A stretch of 64,000 bases of DNA from Azorhizobium oxalatiphilum (GCF_014635325.1 NZ_BMCT01000004.1:62001-126000), one strand, 5' to 3'; numbered from the stretch's first letter, positions 16,625-26,029 are shown. Notes: generated from the letters alone by a model not told the origin. Program-made: numbers and translations.

Positions 16625-18103
16625 TCAGCCGTTGGGCCGGGGCAGGGTGAAATGGAAGGCCGCTCCGCCTTCGGTGGCGTCGTCCACCCAGATGTCGCCG
16701 CCGTGGGCATCGATGCAGTTCCGGCATATGGCGAGCCCCATCCCCATGCCGCCCGGCCGGTTGGAATGGAACGGGGCGAAGATCTGTCCGCGTTTGTCGA
16801 GACGGACTCCCGGACCGCTGTCGCTGACCACCACCACCAGCCAGGACTGTTCCGCCCGCATGGACACCGTTATGTCCCGCCTGTCGCTGCCCTGCGCCAT
16901 GGCCTGGGCCGCATTGAGAAGAAGGTTCACGAACACCTGCTGCACCTGGACCACATCGGCCCAGGCCGAAGGCAGATCGTCGGGCGCGGCGAGATGGACG
17001 ACGGCGCCAAGGCCGCGCAGTTCGGCCTCGACGATCAGGTTGGCGCTGCGCGCGACAGTGACGAGATCCACCGCCGCGAACGCGCCCGGTGCGTTGCTGA
17101 AACAGGATGTGATGCGCGCCACTACGTCCCGCGCGCGCGATGCCTGGGACACCACATCGTCCAGGGCGGCGCTCACCTCTTCGATGTCCGGCGTCCCGCG
17201 CCGGATCAGGCGTTGGGCGGCCTGCCCATTGGCGAGAATGGCGGCGAGCGGCGAATTGACTTCATGCGCAATGGAGGCGCTCAGGGCATTGGCCGTGGTG
17301 ATCCGTGAGGACTTGGCGGCATCGGTCTCGGCTGCGGAGAGGCGCGCCTGCGCCCGCTTGTAGCCGGTGATGTCCACGGAAGTGACCACGATATCGGAGA
17401 AGCCGTCGAGATCGCTCGGCAGCATGGCGGTGAACAGCGTATCGATCTCAATGCCGTCGGCGGTCTTCACATGCGCCTCGGACCGAAAGAAGCGGTCGCC
17501 CCGCCCGAACGCCACCAGCCACTGGACGAAGGTCTGATCGGTCTCGGGCAGAAGACGATCCAGAGGCCCCAGATAGGCCTCCTTCCCTGGCGCGCCGGTC
17601 TCCTCCACGGTGAAGTCGTTCACGTCGCGGACGATCACGCGCGCCTTGAGCGCGCGCAGGTCCTCGGGCCTGTTTGCGTAATGGCTTTCCAGATCGGTCA
17701 CGCCGGCCTTGCGCAGGGCCATCACGGCTTTTCCGGCGGCGGTCCAGTCTTCCCGCCACATGGAAATGCCCGCACGCTCGAAGATTGCGCGCACCTGCTG
17801 CCGGCCTCGCCGGAGCTCCTGGCTTCGTCTGAGCAAGGACATCACCGCCAGAACGGCCGAAGCCATGGCGGCCGCGCCGATGAGTGTCCAAATGCTGCCC
17901 CCCAAGGCCATCTCCCGGGCCGCAATGGCAGCGAGGAGTGCCGGAAGCACAACCGGAACGAGTGCGGAAACCCAATCGCTTATGACCGCGGGCCAACGGG
18001 ACGGCTTCGCCGCCATCATCCATGCGGGGAGGCTGTCGGCCCCGTCGGCCCGTCCGGCCGCTGCCGACGCACCGCTCGGCCACCTCGAAAAGACCTGTCG
18101 CAT
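16625..18103 (-). CDS. Membrane-bound PAS-type sensor histidine kinase
   Basis: 492 aa from ATG 18103; the frame is open further upstream but without better signals. Two transmembrane helices (about residues 45-62 and 70-90) with almost no periplasmic loop suggest sensing within the membrane or cytoplasm. A PAS-like segment spans about 100-245, ending in the typical DITGYKRAQARL linker. The dimerisation box has His280 (SASIAHEVNSPLAAIL), and the ATPase domain shows the N box (VNLLLNAAQAM), DSGPGV and GMGMGLAICR. This is FixL-like organisation. It heads an operon with two response regulators and diverges from an AraC gene. Confidence 0.9.
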   Translation of the reverse strand: MRQVFSRWPSGASAAAGRADGADSLPAWMMAAKPSRWPAVISDWVSALVPVVLPALLAAIAAREMALGGSIWTLIGAAAMASAVLAVMSLLRRSQELRRGRQQVRAIFERAGISMWREDWTAAGKAVMALRKAGVTDLESHYANRPEDLRALKARVIVRDVNDFTVEETGAPGKEAYLGPLDRLLPETDQTFVQWLVAFGRGDRFFRSEAHVKTADGIEIDTLFTAMLPSDLDGFSDIVVTSVDITGYKRAQARLSAAETDAAKSSRITTANALSASIAHEVNSPLAAILANGQAAQRLIRRGTPDIEEVSAALDDVVSQASRARDVVARITSCFSNAPGAFAAVDLVTVARSANLIVEAELRGLGAVVHLAAPDDLPSAWADVVQVQQVFVNLLLNAAQAMAQGSDRRDITVSMRAEQSWLVVVVSDSGPGVRLDKRGQIFAPFHSNRPGGMGMGLAICRNCIDAHGGDIWVDDATEGGAAFHFTLPRPNG

Positions 18104-18162
18104 ATGCTCCGTCCCCCGCAAGTCTGTAGCAGTGCGCCGGATATCCGTCTTCGATACACCTG

Positions 18163-18168
18163 TATAAT
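18163..18168 (+). promoter_or_regulatory. Probable -10 element of the AraC gene
   Basis: TATAAT lies 35-40 bp before the ATG at 18203, within the 99-bp gap separating the divergent kinase and AraC genes. No good -35 hexamer is seen 16-18 bp upstream, as expected if an activator is needed. A start site near 18175 would exclude translation starts upstream of it. Confidence 0.4.
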
Positions 18169-18202
18169 GGCGCCTTGCATCATGCGGCGGCAGTGTCATG
18201 GG

Positions 18203-19102
18203 ATGGATCTGCACACGCACGGCACCCATAAATTTCCCCACGCGGGGATTATCGCGTCATCCCTCTCCCGTGAGTGGCGCGGCGTAGCGGCGGAGCTGCG
18301 CTCCCATCCTACGGGCGAGATTCCCGCCATCACGCCGGCCCATATGGAGATCACGCTCGCCACGCGGACCTGCCCCGGTGGCTGTGTCAGCCGCAAGGGC
18401 GCTGGCGTCCGGCAGCGCTCAGCCGTGCATGAAGGCGCCATATGGCTCTGTCCTATCGGCGTGGGGGAGGATGACATCAGCATCAATGCCCCGCTTGATG
18501 AGATCCTGCACATCTACCTGCCCGCCAGCCGCTTCGAGGCGCTCGCGGAGGATTATGGAGATCCGCGTGTCCGCGGGGATGCCATCCGGTATCTGTCCGA
18601 CCTCCGTGATCCGCTGATCTGGCAGGTGGGCCAGTCCATCCGGGCTGAACTGCTCCAGGAGACGTCCGCAGGCCGGATGATGGTCGAGACGGCCTCTCTG
18701 GCGCTGACCGCGCGCCTCGTACACGCCTACGGTCATGATCGTCCCGAGACGGCGGAGGCGGCCCGCGAGGCGGCCTGTCCGGAACGCATCGCACGCGCGA
18801 TGGCCTTCATCCGCGACAATCTCGAACGCGATGTCTCGGTCTCGGAAGCGGCTGCCGTCGCTTGCCTCAGCCCCTTCCATTTTGCGCGCATGTTCAAGCG
18901 CGTGACCGGAAAAACGCCCCACGGCTTCCTGAGCGAGGAGCGGCTGAGCTTGTCCCGCCGGCTTCTGGCGGACCCTGAGATTTCCCTTGTCACGGTTGCG
19001 CACCGGACCGGCTTTTCCAGCCAGGCCGCCTTCAGCACGGCCTTCAAGCGCGTCATGAGGTGCTCGCCCGGCAGCTATCGGCGGGCACTGATCGAGCCGT
19101 AG
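18203..19102 (+). CDS. AraC-family transcriptional regulator
   Basis: 299 aa from ATG 18203; ATG 18182 is an alternative. The C-terminal 100 residues carry the double helix-turn-helix of AraC proteins (ERDVSVSEAAAVACLSPFHF; LLADPEISLVTVAHRTGFSS; FKRVMRCSPGSYRRAL). The N-terminal domain is an AraC-type sensor without a recognisable cupin signature. It diverges from the histidine kinase operon and precedes the exported hydrolase gene on the same strand. Direct repeats of TGCGAAA downstream (19116-19143) are candidate sites through which it would control that gene. Confidence 0.9.
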   Translation: MDLHTHGTHKFPHAGIIASSLSREWRGVAAELRSHPTGEIPAITPAHMEITLATRTCPGGCVSRKGAGVRQRSAVHEGAIWLCPIGVGEDDISINAPLDEILHIYLPASRFEALAEDYGDPRVRGDAIRYLSDLRDPLIWQVGQSIRAELLQETSAGRMMVETASLALTARLVHAYGHDRPETAEAAREAACPERIARAMAFIRDNLERDVSVSEAAAVACLSPFHFARMFKRVTGKTPHGFLSEERLSLSRRLLADPEISLVTVAHRTGFSSQAAFSTAFKRVMRCSPGSYRRALIEP

Positions 19103-19115
19103 CAATCAGCAGTCT

Positions 19116-19143
19116 TGCGAAACGCTTTCGCAGCCCTGCGAAA
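19116..19143 (+). promoter_or_regulatory. TGCGAAA repeats, candidate AraC operator
   Basis: TGCGAAA-CGC-TTTCGCA is a perfect 7-3-7 inverted repeat (19116-19132), and a further TGCGAAA follows at 19137-19143. The two same-orientation copies are 21 bp apart, two helical turns, the usual spacing of AraC-family half sites. It starts 13 bp after the AraC stop and precedes the hydrolase gene by about 230 bp, so a terminator role for the hairpin is also possible, although no T-run follows. Confidence 0.45.
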
Positions 19144-19375
19144 TACCCGGCACAGGCATTCGAGCAAATCTGGCCGCGCCAACTGCATCAAGGGCAGGGA
19201 GGGGCGCGGTGAAAGCAAACGACGACGCTTCGCTTTTCACGCAGGTCATCCCGCGCATCCGCGCAATCCATGCGGATCGCAGAGCGATGACAGGCCATGC
19301 CCTGAACCTGACCCGCGAACAGCAGACCCGGCGCTACTGTTCCGTGGATCATCCGACCACACAGGTCGGTGCCGC

Positions 19376-20329
19376 ATGAGCACGCTCACATTTATGCCCT
19401 CACGACGCGTGGTCGTCGTCGGTGGGCTCGCCATGGCCGGCGCGGCCTCGCTTGCCAGTCCCTTGTTCGCCAAGCGTCAACCCGGAGGAGCCGAGACGAT
19501 GACCTTTGTCAAAACCAGCGATGGGACCGAGATCTTCTACAAGGATTGGGGGGCGAAGGACGCCACCCCGATCGTGTTCCATCACGGCTGGCCGCTCTCG
19601 GCCGACGACTGGGACAATCAGATGATGTTCTTCCTGCTGAAGGGATATCGCGTCATCGCCCATGATCGTCGCGGCCATGGCCGTTCCACGCAGACGGACA
19701 CCGGCAATGAAATGGACACCTACGCGGCGGACGTGGCGGCATTGACCGACGCGCTCGATCTGAAGGGCGCCATCCATGTGGGCCATTCCACCGGCGGCGG
19801 CGAGGTCGCGCATTATGTGGCGCGGGCGAAACCCGGCCGTGTCGCCAAGGCCGTCCTCATCGGCGCGGTGCCGCCGATCATGGTCAAGACGGAAGCCAAT
19901 CCCGGCGGCCTGCCGCTGGAGGTGTTCGACAGTTTCCGCAAGGCGCTGGTGGACAATCGCGCCCAGTTCTTCCTCGATGTGCCGGCTGGCCCCTTCTACG
20001 GTTACAACCGTCCCGGCGCGAAGGTGGATCAGGGCGTGATCCAGAACTGGTGGCGGCAGGGCATGATGGGCGGAGCGAAAGCTCATTACGACTGCATCAA
20101 GGCCTTCAGCGAGACGGACTTCACCGAAGACCTGAAGCGCATCGATGTGCCCACGCTGGTCATGCACGGCGATGATGACCAGATCGTGCCGTATGCGGAT
20201 TCCGCTCCGCTCTCGGTGAAGCTGCTGAAGAACGGCACGCTCAAGACCTATCAGGGGCTGCCCCACGGGCTGTGCACCACGCATCCAGACGTGGTCAACG
20301 CCGACCTGCTCGCCTTCATCCAGAGCTGA
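19376..20329 (+). CDS. Exported alpha/beta hydrolase (non-haem chloroperoxidase-like)
   Basis: 317 aa from ATG 19376. An N-terminal signal with twin arginine ([15 protein letters not shown]) leads to a mature alpha/beta-hydrolase starting near residue 42 ([18 protein letters not shown]). The nucleophile is Ser138 (VGHSTGG), the acid Asp lies in [10 protein letters not shown] and the His in [10 protein letters not shown]. The sequence is of the cofactor-free haloperoxidase/arylesterase type, which hydrolyses esters and can form peracids with peroxide. An export signal is unusual for this group. A catalase gene follows, consistent with a peroxide-related function. Confidence 0.85.
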   Translation: MSTLTFMPSRRVVVVGGLAMAGAASLASPLFAKRQPGGAETMTFVKTSDGTEIFYKDWGAKDATPIVFHHGWPLSADDWDNQMMFFLLKGYRVIAHDRRGHGRSTQTDTGNEMDTYAADVAALTDALDLKGAIHVGHSTGGGEVAHYVARAKPGRVAKAVLIGAVPPIMVKTEANPGGLPLEVFDSFRKALVDNRAQFFLDVPAGPFYGYNRPGAKVDQGVIQNWWRQGMMGGAKAHYDCIKAFSETDFTEDLKRIDVPTLVMHGDDDQIVPYADSAPLSVKLLKNGTLKTYQGLPHGLCTTHPDVVNADLLAFIQS

Positions 20330-20452
20330 GTTCCCACCCTGCCGCCAGACGAGTGGCATTCAGCCAGATGCATTGCAGATCCGAGACGGCCCGATGCGCC
20401 GCCTCGGATCGATGCCGCCCTGTTTCCGCAGGCTTCCATCGGAGCATTCGCC

Positions 20453-21907
20453 ATGACACGCCAGCGCCTCACCCACGCGAACGGCGCTCCCGTCGCCGAC
20501 AACCTGAACATCGAGACGGCAGGCCCACGAGGCCCGGCGCTGCTTCAGGATATCTGGCTGATTGAGAAGCTCGCCCATTTCGACCGCGAGGTGATCCCGG
20601 AGCGACGCATGCACGCCAAGGGGTCGGGCGCGTATGGCACCTTCACCGTGACAGGTGATATCACGCGCTTCACCAAGGCGAAGCTGTTCAGTCAGATCGG
20701 CAAGCAGACGCCGGCTTTCGTGCGCTTTTCGACCGTCGCGGGAGAGCGTGGGGCGGCCGATGCGGAGCGCGACATTCGCGGCTTCGCGGTGAAGTTCTAC
20801 ACCGAGGACGGAAATTGGGATCTGGTGGGCAACAACACGCCCGTCTTCTTCTTCCGCGACCCGTTGCGCTTTCCTGACCTCAATCATGCCGTCAAGCGAG
20901 ATCCACGCACGGGCATGCGCAGCGCCGACAACAATTGGGACTTCTGGACACTGCTGCCGGAGGCTCTGCATCAGGTCACTATCGTGATGAGCGAGCGTGG
21001 CATTCCGCGCTCCTATCGGACCATGCACGGCTTCGGATCGCATACCTTCAGCTTCATCAGCGACGCGAACGAACGGGTGTGGGTGAAGTTTCACCTGCGC
21101 ACCCGGCAGGGCATCGAGAACCTGACGGATGGCGAAGCAGCGGACCTCATCGGTGCTGATCGCGAAAGCCATCAGCGCGACCTGTTCCTTGCGATCGAGA
21201 ATGGAAGCTACCCGCGCTGGACGCTGTGCGTTCAGATCATGACCTCGGAACAGGCGCGCCGTCACCGGCACAATCCCTTCGATCTGACGAAGGTCTGGCC
21301 GCACGCAGAATTCCCGCTGCACGAGGTGGGCGTTCTGGAGCTCAACCGCAATCCGGACAATGTCTTCGCCGAGGTGGAGCAGGCGGCGTTCAGCCCGGCC
21401 AACATCGTGCCGGGGATTGGATTTTCGCCCGACCGCATGCTCCAGGCCCGCCTGTTTTCCTATGGGGATGCCCAGCGCTATCGGCTGGGCGTCAACTTCA
21501 GCCACATCCCGGTCAACGCCCCGAAATGTCCGTTTCATGCCTATCATCGGGATGGTAGCATGCGAACTGACGGCAATCAGGGATCGACGCTGCATTACTT
21601 TCCCAACTCCTCGGGCGAGTGGGAGGTGCAGCCGGGCATTGCGGAGCCCCCACTTTCTTTGGACGGCGATGCGGCACACTGGGATCATCGGCAGGAAGAC
21701 GATCATTTCGAGCAGCCGGGCAACCTTTTCCGCCTGATGTCGCCAACGGCGCGGCAGCGTCTTTTTGAGAACACGGCCCGCGCCATCGGTGGCGCCGCGT
21801 TGCATATCCAGATGCGTCACATCGCCAACTGCGCGAAAGCGGACCCGGCCTACGGCGCGGGCGTGGCTGATGCGCTGGGGATCAGTATTCCGATCGCAGC
21901 CAAGTGA
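20453..21907 (+). CDS. Monofunctional haem catalase (small-subunit clade)
   Basis: 484 aa, the usual length of clade 3 catalases. The active-site His54 ([12 protein letters not shown]), Asn127 ([12 protein letters not shown]) and proximal haem-ligand Tyr337 ([14 protein letters not shown]) are all present. It dismutates hydrogen peroxide; no signal peptide is evident, so it should be cytoplasmic. A membrane-protein gene follows within 45 bp and is probably co-transcribed. The haloperoxidase-like and MarR genes nearby define an oxidative-stress group. Confidence 0.95.
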   Translation: MTRQRLTHANGAPVADNLNIETAGPRGPALLQDIWLIEKLAHFDREVIPERRMHAKGSGAYGTFTVTGDITRFTKAKLFSQIGKQTPAFVRFSTVAGERGAADAERDIRGFAVKFYTEDGNWDLVGNNTPVFFFRDPLRFPDLNHAVKRDPRTGMRSADNNWDFWTLLPEALHQVTIVMSERGIPRSYRTMHGFGSHTFSFISDANERVWVKFHLRTRQGIENLTDGEAADLIGADRESHQRDLFLAIENGSYPRWTLCVQIMTSEQARRHRHNPFDLTKVWPHAEFPLHEVGVLELNRNPDNVFAEVEQAAFSPANIVPGIGFSPDRMLQARLFSYGDAQRYRLGVNFSHIPVNAPKCPFHAYHRDGSMRTDGNQGSTLHYFPNSSGEWEVQPGIAEPPLSLDGDAAHWDHRQEDDHFEQPGNLFRLMSPTARQRLFENTARAIGGAALHIQMRHIANCAKADPAYGAGVADALGISIPIAAK

Positions 21908-21952
21908 TCATTGCCGAACATTCCATTCAATGCACGAAGCCGGGGGGGAGCC

Positions 21953-23131
21953 GTGCAACACAACAGATCATCTTCGAAATTACCAACCCGTCTGCTCTCC
22001 GGCAGCCTTGCCGTTGCCGCCGTCATAGCCTGCGGCACGCCCGCATCGGCGCATGTGAAATGGTTCGCGCCCTATATTGTCGGTGCCCCGCCGCAGCCCA
22101 CGGGGCAGGTGCTGACGGACCTCTGGTTCTGGATTGGCATCGTACTCGTCTGCCTGTTCTTCATCCTCACACGGCTGATGGAGACCGGGCCCTATGGCGA
22201 GGCCGTCCACACTGCGCTCGACCGCGTCACCGCGCCCCTGTGGGCGCGGCTGGATGACTATGTCCGTGTGACCGTCGGCGCCTTCTTCATCGCCATCTTT
22301 GCGGTTGGGGGCGTCTATCTGACGCCGGATCTGAAGACACCTGCGGAGTGGGTGTCCTGGCTCCAGTTCGTGATCGCCGCCTGCATCTTCTTTCGCGCCA
22401 CCATGCCGCTGGCCGGCCTTGGCATCATCCTGCTCTGGCTGCTCGCCCTCCAGCATTACGATCTATTCCATCTGTTCGATTATCTGGCTCTCGGCATCGG
22501 CGTGGCCGCCTACCTGATCCTTGAGCCAAGCCGGAACGAGGTGTGGCGCTCGCACCGCTTTGAGGCTCTGCGCTGGGGACTGGCCATCGCCCTCATGTGG
22601 TCGAGCCTGGAAAAATTTGCCTTTCCATCCTGGTTCTACCCGCTGGTCGAGGAAAAACCCTTCCTGACCTTCGGCATGCCACGGGACATCTTCATTCCCA
22701 TGGCGGGGATCGCCGAGTTCACCATGGGGCTGGGCCTGCTGTGGACGCCGCTGATCCGGCGCCTGTCCGCCGTCGCGCTGCTCGTCATCTTCACTGCGGC
22801 CGTGTGGCCCTTCGGACGCATCGACCTCATCGGCCACGGGCTGATCATGGCCATCCTCATTGCCGTGGTCTGCGACCGCTGTCGGCTGGAGCGCGTGGTG
22901 CCGGCGACCAAGGCCGGCGTGCTCGGCATACCGGCAGGTCTGGCCGTGGCGCTCACCCTCTTCATCGGAAGCTACTGGGGGCTGCATAGCGTCTTCTATG
23001 GTCCGGAGGGGTTCGTCGGCCCCGCTACCGCGGAGCGGACCACCCACTCGCACAGCCCGGAACACCCGCATGGTCCGTCTTCGGGAGCGGGCATCGGCGC
23101 GCCTCCGACCAGATCCGGCTCTGCTCCATGA
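21953..23131 (+). CDS. Polytopic membrane protein of unknown function
   Basis: 392 aa from GTG 21953, chosen because of the GGGGGGGAG site just upstream; TTG 21911 in frame is less likely. A signal peptide (SGSLAVAAVIACGTPASA) is followed by HVKWFAPY and about eight to nine hydrophobic segments; the C-terminal 40 residues are His/Ser/Pro-rich (HSHSPEHPHGP) and may bind metal. Some segments recall DoxX-like quinone-associated proteins, but I do not recognise the family securely. It follows the catalase by 45 bp, hinting at a role in redox stress or respiration. Confidence 0.7.
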   Translation: MQHNRSSSKLPTRLLSGSLAVAAVIACGTPASAHVKWFAPYIVGAPPQPTGQVLTDLWFWIGIVLVCLFFILTRLMETGPYGEAVHTALDRVTAPLWARLDDYVRVTVGAFFIAIFAVGGVYLTPDLKTPAEWVSWLQFVIAACIFFRATMPLAGLGIILLWLLALQHYDLFHLFDYLALGIGVAAYLILEPSRNEVWRSHRFEALRWGLAIALMWSSLEKFAFPSWFYPLVEEKPFLTFGMPRDIFIPMAGIAEFTMGLGLLWTPLIRRLSAVALLVIFTAAVWPFGRIDLIGHGLIMAILIAVVCDRCRLERVVPATKAGVLGIPAGLAVALTLFIGSYWGLHSVFYGPEGFVGPATAERTTHSHSPEHPHGPSSGAGIGAPPTRSGSAP

Positions 23132-23178
23132 GGCGGGCAGCCCTGCTTTGAACGCGGGTGCCGGTCTCTTGCGGATAA

Positions 23179-23191
23179 ATAGGACTCCTAT
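23179..23191. promoter_or_regulatory. Palindrome before the MarR gene
   Basis: ATAGGA-C-TCCTAT is a perfect 6-1-6 palindrome in an AT-rich stretch ending 11 bp before the MarR start at 23203. The position suits autorepression by this regulator. The same sequence was not seen before the catalase or hydrolase genes. Confidence 0.45.
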
Positions 23192-23202
23192 ATATCTCGC
23201 TC

Positions 23203-23865
23203 ATGGAAACGCCAGACCTTGCCACCCCCCTGTCGGATCGCCTTGAAGAAGGGCTGTCGCGGATTGCGGCGGTGTTGCGCGCCGATGACTGGTCGCGGGC
23301 CAAGGCCGTGCAGCTCAACCCGACCCAGTACGCGATCCTCGTGCATCTTCAGGGGCGTCCTTCCGGGCTGGGGATCAAGGACATCGCTTTCCAGCTCGGC
23401 GTCTCGCAGCCGACGACAACGGATTCCGTCGCGGCGCTGGAGCGGAAGGGACTGGTGGTGCGACACACCGACCTCGCAGACCGCCGCGCGGTCCATGTGC
23501 GGCTGACGGCGGACGCCGAGACCGCATTGCAGGCCGCCCGTTCGGTCCCCGGTCACGCCCATGAGGCGGTGGCTGCCCTTGACCGCGCCGGGCAGGAGAA
23601 GCTGCTGCTGCTGCTGATCGCCATGATCCGGCAGCTGCAGGAGACAGGCGCCATTCCCATCCAGCGCATGTGCGCGAGCTGCCGCCATTTCCGGCCCTTC
23701 GTCCATGCCGATGCGGCCAGGCCGCATCACTGCACTTTCGTGGACGCGTCCTTCGGCCAGCAGGATCTGCGGATCGAATGTCGCGAACACGAAGCCGCCG
23801 CCCCTGCATCCCGGGCTGCCACCTGGGATGCCTTCGCCAAGGGCATTCAAACTCTCCAGGCATAA
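23203..23865 (+). CDS. MarR-family regulator with C-terminal Cys/His extension
   Basis: 220 aa. Winged helix-turn-helix at about residues 40-110 (IKDIAFQLGVSQPTTTDSVAALERKGLV and the wing LADRRAVHVRLT). A C-terminal extension beyond the usual MarR length contains Cys157-X2-Cys160, His175-His176-Cys177, Cys193 and His196, suggesting a metal or Fe-S site or a thiol redox switch. It is followed 12 bp later by an exported protein gene and then by thioredoxin-fold, amidotransferase and MOSC genes, which it probably controls. Confidence 0.88.
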   Translation: METPDLATPLSDRLEEGLSRIAAVLRADDWSRAKAVQLNPTQYAILVHLQGRPSGLGIKDIAFQLGVSQPTTTDSVAALERKGLVVRHTDLADRRAVHVRLTADAETALQAARSVPGHAHEAVAALDRAGQEKLLLLLIAMIRQLQETGAIPIQRMCASCRHFRPFVHADAARPHHCTFVDASFGQQDLRIECREHEAAAPASRAATWDAFAKGIQTLQA

Positions 23866-23877
23866 AAGAGGAACGTC

Positions 23878-24594
23878 ATGACCGGAGCACAAAAGGGCGC
23901 CGTGGCCGTTCTGGCCGCCGCGGCCCTATGGACAGGTGCGTCCATTGCCCAGCCCATCACCGCGAAGCCCGCTGACGCCACGAAGGCGTCCTTCGACATC
24001 GTGGAGACCACCATTGTCACCAGGGGTGGCAACGCCGTCTTCACCACCCGCGTCCGCGGTGAGGCCGGCAAGGATAAGCCCGACGCGACGGGCCGCTTCG
24101 CGGGATCGAGCGTCTATGCCTATGTCTGGCCCACCAGCCTCGACAGCGGCGACATCGGGTTCGAGAAGGGGCAGGGCATCGTGGCCCTCGCCGTCACCTT
24201 CCATCCCGATTTCGACGATGCGGCTCATGGCGGCAAGAACCGCCACATCTGGCATCCGCATTGGGTGGTGCTGGCCCAGGACAAGGCCTGCGGCGGTGGC
24301 CTGAAGGTGATCGACATCCCCAAGGGCACAAAGCCGAAGGTGCCGCCCACCTGGCCTGACGTACCCCTGCTCATCGACAGCCCGGAATACCCGACCACCT
24401 TCACGGGTGAGACGGTCGAAGTCTCCATCCCTCTTGCGCAGATCAGCGGCATTGCGGGCGCCTCGTTTGACGGCGTGACCGCCGGCCTGAAGGTCAATGG
24501 CAATCTTCATGCGCCGCTGCTGTGCGTGGACAACGTCTTCAAGGTCGCCTCCGGCAACCTGAGCCTGCCGGGCAAGGTGACGCCCGCAAACTAG
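23878..24594 (+). CDS. Exported protein of unknown function
   Basis: 238 aa, with a signal peptide (GAVAVLAAAALWTGASIA) and a mature beta-rich sequence. Notable are a conserved-looking His cluster (NRHIWHPHWVVL near residue 122) and two cysteines (KACGGGL and PLLCVDN) that may form a disulfide in the periplasm. I do not recognise the family. It starts 12 bp after the MarR gene behind AAAAGAGG, so it is likely co-expressed with that regulator. A large hairpin follows it. Confidence 0.7.
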   Translation: MTGAQKGAVAVLAAAALWTGASIAQPITAKPADATKASFDIVETTIVTRGGNAVFTTRVRGEAGKDKPDATGRFAGSSVYAYVWPTSLDSGDIGFEKGQGIVALAVTFHPDFDDAAHGGKNRHIWHPHWVVLAQDKACGGGLKVIDIPKGTKPKVPPTWPDVPLLIDSPEYPTTFTGETVEVSIPLAQISGIAGASFDGVTAGLKVNGNLHAPLLCVDNVFKVASGNLSLPGKVTPAN

Positions 24595-24622
24595 GGCGAG
24601 TCGAGACACGTCAATGAAAAGC

Positions 24623-24655
24623 GCCGGTTCGCCGACTGCCATCGGACGAACCGGC
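24623..24655 (+). terminator. Long hairpin after the exported protein gene
   Basis: GCCGGTTCG pairs with CGAACCGGC, extended inside by CCGA/TCGG with a one-base bulge. There is no T-run. It may be a weak terminator or RNA-processing element between the gene ending at 24594 and the one starting at 24691. Confidence 0.4.
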
Positions 24656-24690
24656 CATTCCCACTCTCCAGGCAAACAGAGAGGAAGAAC

Positions 24691-25308
24691 ATGGACAGGA
24701 TAAACCTCATGAACAGGGCGGACGCAACCCGGACAGCCGGGGAGCCGGGCGCCCGTGGCGGATTGTCGAAGCCACGCCGCATGGCGCCGGAACTCAGCGT
24801 CAGCCAATGGTTCAACACACCCGAACCGCTCTCTATCGCAGCCTTGAAGGGGCGGGTGATCTTCCTGCATTCCTTTCAATTGCTGTGCCCCGGCTGCGTG
24901 GCCCACGCCATTCCGCAGGTGCAACGCATCGAGCGTACGTTCTCCGGCAGTGATCTGCAGATCATCGGCCTGCACACGGTGTTCGAGCATCACGCCGCCA
25001 TGTCGCCGACAACGCTGGAGGCGTTCCTGTTCGAGTATCGCCTGAACTCGCCCGTGGGCGTGGATCTGGCAGACGAGGCCTCCCACGTCCCCGTCACCAT
25101 GCGTCGCTATGGCTTCCGTGGCACGCCCTCGTCGGTGCTGATCGGCCGCGATGGCACGATCCTGCACGAAGCGTTCGGGATCGAGGATGACCTCACGCTG
25201 GGCGCCCGCATCGCCACGGCACTGGCGACTCCTGTGCCTGATGCCGGACAAGCAGTCGAGGTCAGTGACTGCGCGGCCGGCGTCTGCGCTCTTCCCGTCT
25301 CCATCTGA
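24691..25308 (+). CDS. Thioredoxin-fold redox protein (TlpA/AhpC-like)
   Basis: 205 aa; the ATG is preceded by GAGAGGAAG. The region 35-190 is a redoxin-type thioredoxin fold with Cys66-Pro-Gly-Cys69 (LLCPGCVAHAIPQ), the cis-Pro loop FRGTPSSVLIGRDG, and an additional C-terminal Cys pair (SDCAAGVC). No signal peptide or membrane anchor is visible, so it is probably cytoplasmic. It would act as a thiol-disulfide oxidoreductase or peroxide-linked reductase within the surrounding stress group. Confidence 0.8.
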   Translation: MDRINLMNRADATRTAGEPGARGGLSKPRRMAPELSVSQWFNTPEPLSIAALKGRVIFLHSFQLLCPGCVAHAIPQVQRIERTFSGSDLQIIGLHTVFEHHAAMSPTTLEAFLFEYRLNSPVGVDLADEASHVPVTMRRYGFRGTPSSVLIGRDGTILHEAFGIEDDLTLGARIATALATPVPDAGQAVEVSDCAAGVCALPVSI

Positions 25309-25318
25309 GGAGCACCCC

Positions 25319-26029
25319 ATGTCGAAGACTGCTTTGGTATTGAGGCACATTCATTTCGAGGATCTCGGGTCGCTGTCGCAGCCGATCGGGGACGCGGGAT
25401 ATGCGATCCGCTACAGCGATGTCGGACAGCCTGATTTCCTCGCTGGCGACCCAGCCGAGCACGATCTGCTCATCGTTCTCGGCGGTCCCATCGGGGTTTA
25501 CGAGGAGGAAAGCTATCCTTTCCTCGCCCGCGAAAAGGCCTTCATCGCACAGCGCCTCGCGCGCGGGCTGCCGACGCTCGGGATCTGTCTCGGTGCCCAG
25601 TTGATCGCGGCGTCACTTGGCGCCTCGGTCTGCCCTTCGGGCCTGAAGGAAATCGGCTTTTCGCCGCTCATTCTCACTGATGCGGGCGAGAACAGCCCAC
25701 TGCGCCATTTGCGGGATATTCCCGTCCTGCACTGGCACGGCGACACCTACGACCTGCCGGCGGAAGCGGAGCTTCTCGCGGCTACCGCGATCATCCGGCA
25801 GCAGGCTTTCCGGATCGGGGCCAGTATTCTCGGCCTCCAGTTCCATCCGGAAGCGGATTGCGGCCCCGCGTTCGAACGCTGGCTGGTGGGCCATGCGCAC
25901 GAACTGGCCGCGGCGCAGGTGGATATCCGCCTGCTGCGGGAAGATGCCGGCCGGCTTGGCGAACGCCTCGGCAAAGCCGCCCATCTGATGATGCGCGACT
26001 GGCTTGCCAATTTGGCTCCGGCCACATGA
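25319..26029 (+). CDS. Class I glutamine amidotransferase-like protein
   Basis: 236 aa. GMP-synthase-like GATase fold with complete triad Cys90 (LGICLGAQ), His176 and Glu178 (LQFHPEAD), plus HWHGDTYDLP near residue 138. It is a paralogue of the protein at 9478 but in a different context. Stand-alone enzymes of this type hydrolyse gamma-glutamyl amides or glutathione-like compounds, which would fit a redox gene group. It starts 10 bp after the thioredoxin-fold gene and overlaps the MOSC gene by 4 bp (ATGA). Confidence 0.83.
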   Translation: MSKTALVLRHIHFEDLGSLSQPIGDAGYAIRYSDVGQPDFLAGDPAEHDLLIVLGGPIGVYEEESYPFLAREKAFIAQRLARGLPTLGICLGAQLIAASLGASVCPSGLKEIGFSPLILTDAGENSPLRHLRDIPVLHWHGDTYDLPAEAELLAATAIIRQQAFRIGASILGLQFHPEADCGPAFERWLVGHAHELAAAQVDIRLLREDAGRLGERLGKAAHLMMRDWLANLAPAT

